Assembly: GCA_947247005.1 (NCBI GenBank)
Contig: OX365948.1
Span: 3,162,001-3,226,000, forward strand
Reading direction: 5' to 3'
DNA: 64,000 nucleotides
Source of the DNA: Spisula solida
Lineage: Eukaryota > Mollusca > Bivalvia > Venerida > Mactridae
Part shown: positions 11,785 through 22,008 of the stretch, piece by piece
Layout of the letters: every line of letters starts with the position of its first letter
Position numbering within the stretch: the first letter of the stretch is position 1
Translations under genes and position numbers: made by a program
Notes under the pieces: generated by a model
What the model was told of the DNA's origin: nothing
Databases searched by the model: none
What the model saw: only the letters and a program-made list of their open reading frames with translations

Positions 11785-13575
11785 TCCTGTATAAAAGGAG
11801 TCTTTATATAAAGGGGTCGTAAGTACCTAAGATGGACACTACTGAGGTTGTTGTACCTCATGGTGGCAAGCAGCCAATGGGGCTAAGACTGGCATTATTG
11901 CTGTTCCGGGTGGGGTAGGTTAGTCAGTGTTCATTCGCTACAGTATATTGGCATACAAAACGAATTTAGACACAACAATACTGAATTACTTTGTATAAAA
12001 TATGAGTACTAAATGAAAGCATTCAAAATTGACTAATTATTGCGCATTTTACGGCTATTTTTTGAGAGTTTTAACGTATTGACCTTGACCCTTTACTCCA
12101 TATTTGACCTTGACTTTTTACGTTACACTTTGCCCCACTGAAATGACCTGACATATATGTAGCCATATATTAAAATATATCTCCATAGACTGGCACCTAA
12201 ATAAATGGTAGCTATAAACATGACCATTTCTTCGATATGCTGGTTATTTTGTGATTCTACCAGTATGATTAATGATCGTTTTCTCGTGCATTTGGACTTA
12301 TTTTTTAACCAAATATATAGTGTTATGAATTAAGTATACATGTAGGAATGGCACTAAGTGCAAAATATTAATTTTGAAGATATATGGAACTTAGCGTAAA
12401 AACCGTTTGGACAACATTGCATTAATTTCATGGAATTTAAAAGTTCAGTGACCTTTGACCCCTATACAGTACATACTTGCAAGTGACATTCTATAATTTG
12501 TAAGTTTTATAATGTGTCCCAATATATCTTCTACCTATATCGCTAATTGTTTAACATTTAAGTTTATTTCGTCATTTTTGTAGACACAAACGTAACCCTA
12601 CCCCCTCAGCAAATTTACACATTTTCTCATTGACCTCATGACATATAAGTGCGCAAAATAACATAGATAGTCACAACTTTGACATTTAAGAATTGGTTGT
12701 CTGATAGGATATGGTCTATTGTTTCAAAATATATGCAAACTTATGTCGGCCTCTATCTTTGCAATAAAAGTATGTGGGTTCTCGGAATAATACAAATTTC
12801 ACAAGTTAGCCTTATTACACTACTTTTATTTATTGCTCTACATATTTGACCTTTGACCTTTTTACATGTAAAAGAGTTGAATAATTTGACCTATTTTCAA
12901 TGGACGATGGAATTTTCATATTGTCTTATATGAAAATAATATTCAATCAATACAATTATTACTGACCAATAGAAGCAATGGTACAAGTAAAACTAAACAT
13001 ACCCTCAAATACTGCTATTTTTCAATTGTTTCAATTTGCACCCATATGATGAAAACATGTATTTTTGTAAAATTCGAATATTTGCTTATCAATTGTATAA
13101 CATTATAAATTAAGTATACATTAGGGAATAAAAATATGTGCATTACATTGAATTTGGGGGAAATCGAAAAATTTGATGAAAAAGTATACTGGAGCATTTG
13201 TATAAATTCTATGGGTTTTATCATATTGTTGACCTTTGACCCTTATTTACATAATACTTACAAGTCGAGGTTATGGTTGTTTATGTTTAAAGTATTGTCC
13301 GTTATGTGTTCTTTCAAATTTGGCAAGAATTTTCCACATTGAACATTGTTTTCATTTTTTATTTGGCATAAAGCTACCCCTACCCCCTTAGGAAATTATG
13401 CTTTTTTCATAAACCCCATGATACAAAAATGAGAAAAAAATGTTGGTAGTCACGGTTTTGACACTTAAGAAATGGGTTTTCATATAGCACCATAGTATGA
13501 AATAACCTTTCAAAATATGTGCAAACTTCTTTTGGCCTCCTTCGTTGCAATAAAAGTCCGTGGGCTCTCGGACTA
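11785..13575 (-). repeat. Foldback right arm
   Basis: This is the reverse complement of 6,520-8,315 over its whole length, including both internal ~780 bp repeats. In the segment 12,010-12,150, which I compared base by base with 7,940-8,080, only a few positions differ. The arms are therefore far more alike than the two internal repeats of one arm, as expected if one arm was copied from the other after the internal duplication. Confidence 0.88.
12449..13242 (-). promoter_or_regulatory. Three DR1-type sites, right arm
   Basis: TGACCTTTGACCC/T at 12,449-12,461, 12,847-12,859 and 13,230-13,242 mirrors the left-arm sites. All six sites survive intact while surrounding bases vary. Confidence 0.5.
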
Positions 13576-14149
13576 GAATAATCCGTACTTGTAATTTATT
13601 GATCTGAGACAAATGCGCTGGTAGTCATATTGTTACGGAAATAATAAGCAACAGTTGACACATTTGGTCGGTAGGTTAACTTATTAGGCGAATTAATCCT
13701 CGTAAAGGTCAGTATTAGTGAGTGCACAGACTCTTCGTATAACTTTGCTGTAATTAGTGTGATCCATTTCAATAAATATCGAAAGTTGTCTCTGGCTGTC
13801 TAATAACATAATACAAGATCGATGTGCTGGTATCTAAAGAACTTTGTTTCCAATATTATTTGCCATTTCTGTTGTATTTATTACCTTGATCTTTAGTAAT
13901 CACTGATCTAGAACACAAGATTAGCCGTTAATGAGAATTGTACGAGAAATCCGATAGCACTCGTTGTTGAGGTATGTCCTCTCGGTGTTTATGGATAGAC
14001 ACAATCAGTCAAGTCATCCAGTTCAAAAGACGTCTTAGTCCCGAGGTTGTTTGAAGTCACTCCTGACGGAAGGATTTATATTAAATCATCCTGACATAAA
14101 GACATTACATGATTGAATTCGTCCGAGTGGCATACAATGCATGCACATG

Positions 14150-15239
14150 ATGGCATTTTTCGATTCAATTATGCTTATGGTGTATGAGAAACAGAATTGA
14201 ACAGCACGAATAGGTGTTAATCATTACTTTTGGGATGTGGCTATAAATCTGCCTTTTGCTTTACATACTTCAACGTGATGTCTTAGTGGCAAATACATGA
14301 GCAGTGTAAAGCAAACAAACGATTGCTACCACGAGAATGACGTACTTCAAACAGCAACAATTTGATGCATGACATAGTTTCTTTTTCATGTACATTAAAT
14401 GTATTAAATGACTGGGTTGGGAAAGTAAGTCGGCGTTTAACTATTTCGTGCATTTAGTAAATGTTGAAATCGGTTTTTGTGTGGAAGCATAATATTACGT
14501 TGTAACCAATTGTAATTCAGAGCACTTTTCCGCGTATTTGTTGATCACCCCTCGTATGTGCAGAACCCTCGAAATTCAATATGGCTTTGGAAGCTTTCAT
14601 TTTCCACTTTTTTGATGATTTCGTCATCAATGACGCTGACATATACAATAATATTTTATTTTGATAATGCATTCTCTAGTGATGTGCAAGCGGCACTTTT
14701 ATACATTCTTTGGATTCCGATGAGTCAATATTCTCCTGCAGTGAAGTATCGAAATCAGATACTAAACAATTACAATTCAGACAAAATGTTATCTTATTTT
14801 GCCAGTTTTGACAGAAATCAATCCGTCAATTTATGTCCGATGTATAATAGTAATAATAACTAGAACTATCACTGTCGTGAACAGGGCCCCGTGGTAGCAT
14901 GTCGTAAGAGGGGGAGGGGAGGAGTGTAGAAGTATAGTGGGGTTGCATAATTATCAGCGCTATAAGTTTCTGTACTCAGACACAATAACAAAGTCATATC
15001 TCAAACTTTCATGTGTTGATGCCTGAAATAAAGTAATTCACTCTCTTCTAAAATTCAATTAAAGTTGTTTGACAAGCGCAGGTTTAATTTCCTACATAGA
15101 AACCTTGATGAACTTTGACTTTTATAAAGTTTGGAAATATCTTTGACAGACTAAAATTGCACACTGAATTCATGAAATCATGACATTGGTTTCCTGATCG
15201 GCCAATATTGTTTGCAAGATGGAAATACACAAAACAGAA
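14150..15239. other. Stretch without recognised gene
   Basis: A 101-codon plus frame at 14,558-14,863 is hydrophobic at first and then Asn/Ser-rich; I recognise no family and see no splice or promoter context. A G-rich run (14,908-14,926) has too few G tracts for a convincing quadruplex. Confidence 0.45.
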
Positions 15240-15975
15240 CTACATTAATCTGTTTGTTTTGTGTGCAAGTGTTAAGGGGAATCAGTCAAAAATTATTAAA
15301 GTTTTAAAGAGTTGTCGCCCTTTGCTAAAAGTGCGCGTATATTGTTTTTGCTCCACATACATGTACTTATTGTCGTAGTCAATAGAAGTAAGTATAGCAA
15401 GTTTCATTTGAATATATTGAACCATTTTTTAACTTTGACCAATGTTATAGTTTTTGAAGCTGAAAAGGGGCATAAGTCAAAATTTATCAAAGCTAGAGTT
15501 GTTGCCCTTTGCTAAAGATAAGCGTATTATCACTGGCAATAATTATAGCAAGTTTCATTTGAATATTTACTATCGTTGTGAAGTTCCGAAGAAAAAAGAT
15601 GAAAAAAGGGTAAATTTGAATTCATCAAAGGGCCATAATTCTTCCAATATTGTAGCTAGAGTAATGTTACTTGTCATAAAATAGTGTTTTGTTGCTGTGA
15701 GCTGATGTTTAAAATCTCAAGTTGATATTTTCAATGGTTTTCAAGTTATCAAGAAAAAAAGCTGAAAATTGATGAAAATTTGAATTTTACAAAGGGCCAT
15801 AACTCTTCCAATATTGTAGCGAGAGTTATATAACTTGCCATAAGATAGCGTACTGTTGTTGTGAGCTTATGTTTGAAGTTTGAAGTCAATACCTATAATG
15901 GTTTTCAAGTTATTAAGAAAAAACTTGAAAAATGTGGACGGACGGACGGACAGGGTGATTACTATAGGGCACGCA
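15240..15975 (+). repeat. Bivalve-type repeat with four tandem modules
   Basis: Modules start near 15,272, 15,465, 15,618 and 15,780. Each carries a form of 'aaa(g)gggccataa.tc', followed by 'gagtt.ttgccctttgctaa' or 'tccaatattgtagc.agag'. A GGACGGACGGACGGACAGG microsatellite closes the block (15,936-15,954), followed by 'ctatagggcacgcacaaa'. The 76-codon frame at 15,454-15,684 spans two modules and is not a gene. This repeat class is common in bivalve introns and intergenic DNA (recollection). Confidence 0.65.
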
Positions 15976-15989
15976 CAAAAATTTTGCGG

Positions 15990-16085
15990 GGCCCTAATAA
16001 CGACTTTATTTTTAGTGAATGACATATTTGGTTCTAGACCAATTTCCAATATGGTCCACATCAACATGGGATATATACAATCGTT
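15990..16085 (-). mobile_element. 5'-truncated LINE 3' end
   Basis: On the minus strand it ends '...aataaagtcgttatta' and matches 32,320-32,405 over about 80 bases ('gtggaccatattg.aaatt.gtctagaac' and 'atgtcat.cac'). The other copy ends in (TTA)n, a typical LINE tail. The abrupt start and the tail indicate an independent, 5'-truncated insertion at each place. Confidence 0.6.
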
Positions 16086-16414
16086 TACAGTAATACATGA
16101 TCATTATTAGCAAAAGAAAACATATCAGAAAAACTCATTGAGTCAATAATAAAGATGCAAAACAAAATAAAAACACAACAGCACGATGTTAAGGTAATGG
16201 TATAAATTAACTATGATATACAAAACTTCAACAATGTAATTTGGAGATATAATTAATAGTGTATTGTTGTGATCAGAGTACACCCACTGTAAATAGGAGA
16301 TTTTGAATTGTTTGAGCGTATTTGAAGTACGTATTTATTTTGGGATGACATCGATCTGTTTTACATTCCTTTATTACTGGTCACTGTGGTCTTTTTGTTA
16401 GAGGGCATTACATG
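16086..16414. other. Spacer, nothing recognised
   Basis: A-rich start, no coding features. Confidence 0.5.
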
Positions 16415-16890
16415 GCGGAAAACATTTATGTACACTGACCTGTTATATAAGGTTGTATATTAGGTAAGTGTGATGTTTGGTGCACTGTAAAACGTTTAAG
16501 GCCCCAGTGGCATGTGTCGCGGAAGCCCCTTAGTCAACCTTCCTCAATGTATTGTCCTCTTTCAAGTATAATAAAAAAATTATATTTTGCCACTCTGCCC
16601 TTTGATGAAACTTAATTTAATTGTGTATGTGCCACTCTTCAAATTCGTCGTCCAGCACAAGGCTGCTTCGTATCTTTCAAAATTGCATATACTCAGTGTC
16701 TGCTGTGGATTGTCCATGTGGTGTGTGCGTTGTCCGTGTGTTAATTTCTTACCAACTGGCTCTTGTTCCATTTTAGTTTGACTGACTTAAGCAACAGACT
16801 TTCGGGATTGGATTACATGTTTCTGTGTAGTTTTTTAATGTTGGACATGTTCTGCGCCTTTTCGAGTTAAGTTGTATATTATCTGCTAAT
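16415..16890 (+). repeat. Repeat family C/D, partial copy (empty LTR site)
   Basis: The sequence matches, inverted, 24,340-24,640 plus 23,440-23,660: 'ggttgt.tattaggtaagtgtg', 'ccccagtggcatgtgtc', 'gtccagcacaaggctgcttc', 'gtgtctg.tgtggattgtcc', 'ccaactggctcttgttcc'. At 16,684-16,692 it reads GCATATACT straight through where the other copy has a 670 bp LTR. Two complementary ~63-codon frames here (16,580-16,781) are by-products. Confidence 0.85.
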
Positions 16891-17411
16891 ATAATATCAT
16901 CAAATCAGAAGTTCCTTTTATGCCAGCAATGCATTGTGCAATGAAAGTGAGATGAAAGGTAATACACGTATCATATATATAGGATAGTGAAGAATTCCAA
17001 TCAACGTCTTTATAAATTCACCGATTGCAGCTTACTGCTGACAACCTAGTATCAATCGTTAAAGGCTAGTAGTTGTAAGTTTTGTACGTACACATCTATT
17101 TGAAGCAGGTGCTTGTCAATTGTTCATCAGCAATACATTTTATTTTACTTAGTCTACACAATTCTATTAATATGGTATATTAGTATACATACATTGTATA
17201 ATTTATTGCTCGTAAATAATAGTTATTAATTATCAGTAAATATGGACATATTTGAGCAGACCAAGAAAAAATAAAATGTCTGTTTACTTATTTTCAAACC
17301 GACTAAAGACTTGTCAAAACAAACTCCACAAAGGTATTCTAGTACACATAGAAGGAGACGACAGTACCCTCAATACACATTGGTAGGATTATCAATAGTC
17401 TGTGTATTTAT
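16891..17411. other. Spacer, nothing recognised
   Basis: AT-rich; the segment 17,150-17,240 is especially TA-rich. Confidence 0.5.
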
Positions 17412-17955
17412 TACAATAAAACATATTGCTTTATAATCTATTCTCGGAATGAGATGTCATTTTGTCGAAGTATTATTGCCGGAAGGAAATTCAGTAGATT
17501 TCTCTTAGTATTCGACGTTTTCCTGTAAATATTCAAACAGAAGGAAGACAATGTCAGTTTATCAAAATTACATAAACATGTTTCGCATGTTATCTTTTAT
17601 ACACTTCAGTTTGTCTAAGTAAGGAATTTGTCAAATTTGAATGCTTTCAAAATTGTATCTTTCGATATTCATTGATATAAATAACCGAGGTTCAGTTCAT
17701 TCATATTGAATAACATGAAAGACTTGGAAATAAGGATTCAACAATACTGATTAGATAAGATCATTTTGCATAGCCGTACATTTAGCACGCATACAGGAAA
17801 CCGTCGTCACCACAGAATTAACACATGTCTTTTATTACTATCGCCATTTTCTGATATCTCACAGCATAAATCAGTAACACATTCTTCACAAAACAGGAAC
17901 GAATACATCATACCAATTATATTTGGGACAAGTCAGAGAATGGCCAACGAAAAGG
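17412..17955 (+). repeat. Dispersed repeat R, copy 1
   Basis: The best-preserved of four related copies (others: 38,725-39,205 inverted, 60,355-60,430 partial, 62,310-62,880 direct). Landmarks: 'ataatctattctcgg.atgaga', 'tttctcttag.attcgac', 'gctttcaaaattgta', 'aaataaggattcaacaatac', 'catttagcacgcata', 'cacaaaacaggaacg'. An 83-codon frame at 17,766-18,017 is not kept in the other copies. Confidence 0.8.
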
Positions 17956-17960
17956 CCACA

Positions 17961-17980
17961 AGTAGAGAGAGAGAGAGATA
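17961..17980 (+). repeat. (GA)n microsatellite
   Basis: An uninterrupted GA run of about eight units just outside repeat R. Confidence 0.8.
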
Positions 17981-18539
17981 TTGTAGTCTTATCTTCTACT
18001 GGGGAGTATGTAAGTAAGCTAGGAAGTCAGTGAGTAATTACATTATAACTTGGTGCTACTTAAGCATTAAGGCAAATTATTGTAGCCTGCAAATACGTAG
18101 GATGCATCGCAAACAGATTAGAATAAAGTACACTTTAACCTGACAATACGTATTTAAATAATTGATAGCAGTTGTGAATCATATGAAGCACTAATTAGAA
18201 TTAAGAAACATGAACAACTTGTTAAATGTTAATTAAAATTCACTTAAAAAAATTATGTTAAGAACGAACACCATTGCACGGGAGTATTTGTACCAAGTTT
18301 TTTCATTAACAGTTTAGGTGTGAAACCACTAAGGTCTTTTAGAGGATCGTGACTCTTGGACTCATGGTGGAAGATCACTGACACAAGGCCGTAGCCATGG
18401 TGTTAGGAGGATACAACTGCTTAATGAAACCTATTACATGTAACTTATTGATAAGACCAAATAGCAAAGTATTGACGCTTTAAGTTGTTTCACTGGCATG
18501 CATGTTGGATTATGACAAGTTCAAGAAGTGAGTTTCATA
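17981..18539. other. Spacer, nothing recognised
   Basis: No open frame above 60 codons. Confidence 0.5.
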
Positions 18540-18930
18540 GTGATTCTAGTAATGTGCAAGATTGGTTAAAAGGACACATTAACATAAACCACTGTCATAT
18601 ACACGACTTCCATGCTTTTCAGGGTCCGTAAAACTGGAACACATGATGAAATATAATGTTTAAAGGAGCAAACCGATGTACTATAATTAGAGTAATCAAA
18701 GTTGTGTGTAAGTTTTGTTAACACGGCGGTGGTGTATCCGTGAGCATTAAACATTATTTTGCCGCTTATTATTATTTCTCCTAGCATTGTCCGTATGTAA
18801 ACAGATAAGCACTAGGATGAAAGTAATCTTACATTACATTTTATTATATATAATATTGGGCATTCATTGTAGAATGTTCATAACTGTGATAGAGGAACAA
18901 AGTCATACAACGACTTTCTATTCTTTTACA
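18540..18930 (-). repeat. Dispersed repeat S, copy 1
   Basis: Inverted relative to 33,243-33,645. Shared landmarks: 'gccgtctgtaaaagaatag', 'atgaacattc', 'gtaagattactttcatcct', 'ctaggagaaataataataag', 'gacagtggtttatgtta'. No coding potential. Confidence 0.75.
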
Positions 18931-19048
18931 GACGGCAGTTAAAACAACTTCAATGACATGCTCGTTTGTCCATTTTCACTGACAAGGTCTTCCGCAAAGA
19001 TGGAATTTGAACGGAACTGAGTCGTCGGAAATATGAAATATACAAATA

Positions 19049-19340
19049 TGTTTGAAAACAATGAAACAGTTATGCTAGGAGATTTAATTTTAATAACATA
19101 GGAAATAATTATATGAACAAGTACTGGAACAAGAACATTTCAACATTGAACCTATCACAGTTAGTTAAACAACCAACTAGGGTAACTTCAAATACTTCAT
19201 TTATTATTGATCATCTGTATTCTAACACACCATGTAACACTTTTGTCAATATTCTAATAATCGCTATAAGTGATCATTTTCCAGTTTGTGTTACAAGAAC
19301 ATTTACTTTAAAGCCAGAGACAAAATGTTACATGAAATAA
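19049..19340 (+). pseudogene. LINE endonuclease C-terminal relic
   Basis: The frame encodes the end of an APE-like endonuclease. 'MLGD' at about 19,070 is the remains of the GDFN motif, followed by a frameshift around 19,085-19,105. Downstream, an 'IIDHLYSN' stretch (about 19,203-19,226) and 'ISDHFPV' (about 19,268-19,288) correspond to the conserved DH and SDH signatures that supply catalytic Asp and His in this fold. These enzymes nick the genomic target to prime reverse transcription. The N-terminal half is missing, including the first catalytic residues, so this is not functional. The next domains of the same element follow in the same orientation after a stop near 19,338. Confidence 0.85.
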
Positions 19341-19405
19341 TAGAATATAGATCTTTACATGGTTTTAACGAGAGACCATGATCTGTTATTGATACTATTG
19401 ATGAA

Positions 19406-19933
19406 GTGGATAATTGTATAGATCATTATGTTATTGCTCACTTAAAACCTTACATTAGCATACATGCTTCATTAAGAACTAAACGAGTAAAGCACCAGAA
19501 CCAACCGGATTGTTTCACAAAAGAAATTTTAGATGCAATTAAAGCAAGGGATAAAGAGAAAAAAGCTAATGATATAGGACAGATTAAATATTGGAAAGGA
19601 ATGGTTAAATCATTGTTAGCAACGGCTAAAACTCACCTTTTTACCGGGCGATTAACATAAAATACAATAATACTAACAAACTATTGCGAAAAAATATTTC
19701 TGGTAAAAACACAACTCACAATAGCATTGCTGTAAATGATGACGATTGGTAACCCAATAACTGATTTAATGACATGTGCTGAAGTATTAAATACGTTCTC
19801 CACACATATCTTTAACAAATCGCCATTAAACATCCCTGAATTAAATCAAGAAAACAAATCATTACTGAAAAACTTTGTTGACGTCAGAACACATGCTTGT
19901 ACACTTTTTAAAATCCCTGATAAGAATATGTGA
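19406..19933 (+). pseudogene. LINE inter-domain linker relic
   Basis: Two consecutive frame fragments (19,406-19,660 and 19,736-19,933) contain Lys-rich, helix-like sequence such as 'FTKEILDAIKARDKEKKAND' and then 'VLNTFSTHIFNKSP'. In LINE ORF2 proteins this segment between endonuclease and reverse transcriptase is poorly conserved and usually reads '(W)(F/L)...I..AI..RD.L...' and '..FN.yF..i'. The position between the two recognised domains is the main argument. A frameshift near 19,660-19,735 separates the two parts. Confidence 0.7.
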
Positions 19934-20015
19934 GTAAGGAACTGCACACATTAGATTGAGGTAAATCAACTAGCCTCTCACATAAATATTTAACCTTAGT
20001 ATTTCTACAGAGAAA

Positions 20016-20722
20016 TTTCCAAAAATGTTCAAAATAACAAAAGTTACACCTATTTTTAAAAATGGTGATAAAACAGACAAGAATAACTATAGACCAATAT
20101 CTACTTTGCCAGTTCTATCTAAAAATATTGGAAAGGCACATATCTAAGAATTGAAGTATCATCTTGAAGAAAACAAACTACTACATAACCAACAATGCGG
20201 TGTCAGTCAGAATCATTCTAGTAAAACATATATAATTGATGATTGAATAACAGCAAATAATGATGATGCTCTTATAGGAACAATTGTTCTTGACCTTACA
20301 AAGGCTTTTGATCTAATTAATCATAAATTACTCATTGAGAAGTTTAACTGTTTCAAGTTCAATAAAAATGCACTTGACTGGTTTAATGCTTATCTGACAA
20401 ATTGATACCAACAAGCTAATGTATCTGGAAAGCTGTCTGAAGCCAAGATATTGTAGCTGGTGTTCCCCAAGGCCCTGTCCTTGGTCCGATACCTTTTATT
20501 CTTTTTATTAATGATCTACCTTTGAATGGTAATACCTCACAACTTCAAATGTTTGCAGATGATACAACTTTATCAGCTTCTAGTGCAGCCATTGATAATA
20601 TTAATTACAAGTTACAAAATGACCTTTATTGCATTGAAAAATGGTGTAATAATAATGCTATGGTTCTAAATGCGAATAGAACCAAAAGCTATGGTTATTT
20701 CAGCATCAACAAAACTTTTTAA
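20016..20722 (+). pseudogene. LINE reverse transcriptase relic
   Basis: Reverse transcriptase of a non-LTR element, recognisable over most of its core. Near 20,065-20,120 the frame reads 'GDKTDKNNYRPISTLPVLSK', the N-terminal RT signature. Near 20,283-20,330 'TIVLDLTKAFDLINHKLL' carries the first catalytic Asp (motif A). Near 20,460-20,500 'GVPQGPVLGP' is motif B. At about 20,551-20,575 'FADDTTL' is motif C with the two catalytic Asp residues. Stops at about 20,140, 20,244 and 20,403 and a frameshift near 20,450 inactivate it. The frame ends at 20,720, and the remainder of the ORF continues only after a MITE. Confidence 0.92.
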
Positions 20723-20756
20723 TAAATTGTAAACGATGATTCTATAGAACTAAATA

Positions 20757-21080
20757 GGGGATATTTGTTGATTTTGGTGTAAGATCGAATTTTATTTCAC
20801 CGAGTGATCACAGAAAATCATTATTTTCACGAGTGGCGTTCATTATATGCCTCAATTCCTCTGAAATGTATGCCGTAATTGGCTTAATTTGAAAAATTAC
20901 GTCGAAATTAGAACGTCACGACGTAAAAATTATGACGTCATGATGACGTAACGCATATTTTAATGCCCGACACCGTTGGCGTTACGTTTCTTTTTCTGCA
21001 TGATACTGGGACAGTGCAAATAACAAAATGGTAATTTCACAGTTATTTTCACTGTAATCTCCATAATCCATTGAAATAAT
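20757..21080 (+). mobile_element. MITE inserted in the LINE
   Basis: The LINE reading '...NDDSIELN' stops at 20,756 and resumes at 21,085 ('NNQPLEHVENDQNL'), as expected for the contiguous post-RT sequence. The 324 bp between are non-coding, with 'tttcaccgagtgatcac', 'ttttcacgagtggcgtt' and several ACGTCA/GACGTAA motifs. I recall similar short elements as abundant in bivalve genomes. Terminal repeats are not clear. Confidence 0.65.
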
Positions 21081-21084
21081 AAAG

Positions 21085-21640
21085 ATGAATAATCAACCTC
21101 TTGAACATGTCGAAAATGATCAAAACTTAGCACGGAAAAATGAAGTTGAAAAACAATTACAAATGTCCCTACTTTATCTTCTAGTAAGAATAAAACGCTT
21201 TCTTGACTTGCATGCTCGCAAACTATTTTTTATGCTTAAATTTTACCTCACTTGGATTACTGTAACACAATTTTGAGAAACTGTAGCACCAAATTACAAG
21301 ATGATTTAATAAAACTTATATAGTAAGCAGTTAGAATCAATTTAGATAAGCCATATGATGCACCATCCAGTGATCTTCAAATGGATAACATTTCGACAAC
21401 GCGTCGAATACAAAAAGTTATGACAAGTTACAACTTTGTCGATATTAACAACTCAAAATGTCATGAATAGATCTCAAATAAATTCAAATATGTTAAAGAA
21501 TCAGGTCTTAGGTCTTCTAGTAAACCAAAAAAGGATTTTTTTCGAAAGTCATTATGCTATACTGGACTAATACTTTTGGAAACAGACCTTTTTATATAAG
21601 AACAGCTAGCTCTTTAGAACAAGTCAAAAGAATGAAATAG
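21085..21640 (+). pseudogene. LINE post-RT region relic
   Basis: The frame 21,085-21,276 reads 'MNNQPLEHVENDQNLA...', then 'LLVRIKRFLDLHARKLFF', matching the general pattern of the thumb region in LINE proteins (strand, 'yLGv.iD..L.w..Hi', then 'Lrri...L...ar...Y.s.i.p'). After a stop at 21,276 the frame-shifted remainder, 'SSDLQMDNISTTRRIQKVM' and beyond, is what usually encodes the final ~100 residues. Clearly inactive. Confidence 0.65.
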
Positions 21641-22008
21641 TCATGCAAGTCATGTCCGCCTTGTAACTTTGTCCTATCTTTTTGGATTTTCAAATGTCTT
21701 GATACAACTCTTCACGACATCACGACGGTGTGGCATGCGCAAGATCAAGGTCCCTAGCTCAAATGCCAAGGTCACACTTTAAGGTCAAATGTTATACAGT
21801 CATGCAAGTATTGTCTGCTGTGTAACTTTGTTGTTTCTTACTGTTTCTAATCAGTATTATTTACATGTTTGTTTGTATGTTTTCGCTTTTACTTTGAATG
21901 GTTTTGTAAACTGTGGATTGCCTTTTAAGTTAATATCAAAATTGTATAACCGAGAGGGTCCAGCATTTGGAAAATAAACTATATTCTAAGTTATTCTAAG
22001 TTATTCTA

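Larger units (their letters stand above)
6510..13585. mobile_element. 7 kb foldback element with minisatellite core
   Basis: Two ~1.8 kb inverted arms (6,520-8,315 and 11,785-13,575) flank a ~3.4 kb minisatellite core. The tips read AGAGCCCACGGAC at the left and the complement GTCCGTGGGCTCT at the right. The flanks carry GAATAGTCCG (6,510-6,519) and GAATAATCCG (13,576-13,585); the uninterrupted copy of the host repeat has the single sequence AAATAAGCCG at 50,006-50,015 (complement). A 9-10 bp duplication with very long TIRs fits Mutator-like or Drosophila-FB-like foldback elements by known family traits. There is no transposase, so the element is non-autonomous. Classification is inference; boundaries and insertion are seen directly. 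Confidence 0.88.
6073..14149 (+). repeat. Dispersed repeat A, copy 1 (split by foldback element)
   Basis: The pieces 6,073-6,509 and 13,586-14,149 together make about 1.0 kb that matches, inverted, 49,033-50,440. Shared landmarks include 'tttctacaatgttcaaaa', 'gcggccaagaagtt', 'gacactaccat', 'acgtttactac.tatatacgag', 'ggtctgagac' and 'cgtccgagtg'. Everything between the two pieces is absent from the other copy, so the 7 kb foldback element arrived after this repeat had dispersed. I see no coding potential and cannot classify the repeat; both ends fade rather than stop at clear terminal repeats. Confidence 0.85.
19030..22008 (+). mobile_element. Degenerate non-LTR retrotransposon (LINE)
   Basis: A 5'-truncated LINE with, in order, an endonuclease relic (19,049-19,340), a linker region (19,406-19,933), a reverse-transcriptase relic (20,016-20,722), a 330 bp MITE insertion, post-RT coding relic (21,085-21,600), a ~400 bp 3' untranslated region and a tandem tail ATTCTAAGTT (21,981-22,008). 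The order endonuclease then RT in one ORF and the motif FADDT place it in the CR1/Jockey/I-like group; I cannot separate these by eye. Several stops and frameshifts make it dead. Neighbouring 22,029-22,041 carries a perfect AGGTCAAAGGTCA. Confidence 0.88.

Noticed and set aside
14908..14926. G-quadruplex
   Set aside because: Only two long G runs and a GG; four runs of three or more are not available without overlap.
15867..16110. Two complementary frames of 66 and 76 codons
   Set aside because: They span the junction of a dispersed repeat array and a truncated LINE tail, i.e. two unrelated insertions.
17412..17955. Repeat R as an exon family, because four copies share sequence
   Set aside because: Indels between copies are not multiples of three and no common open frame exists.
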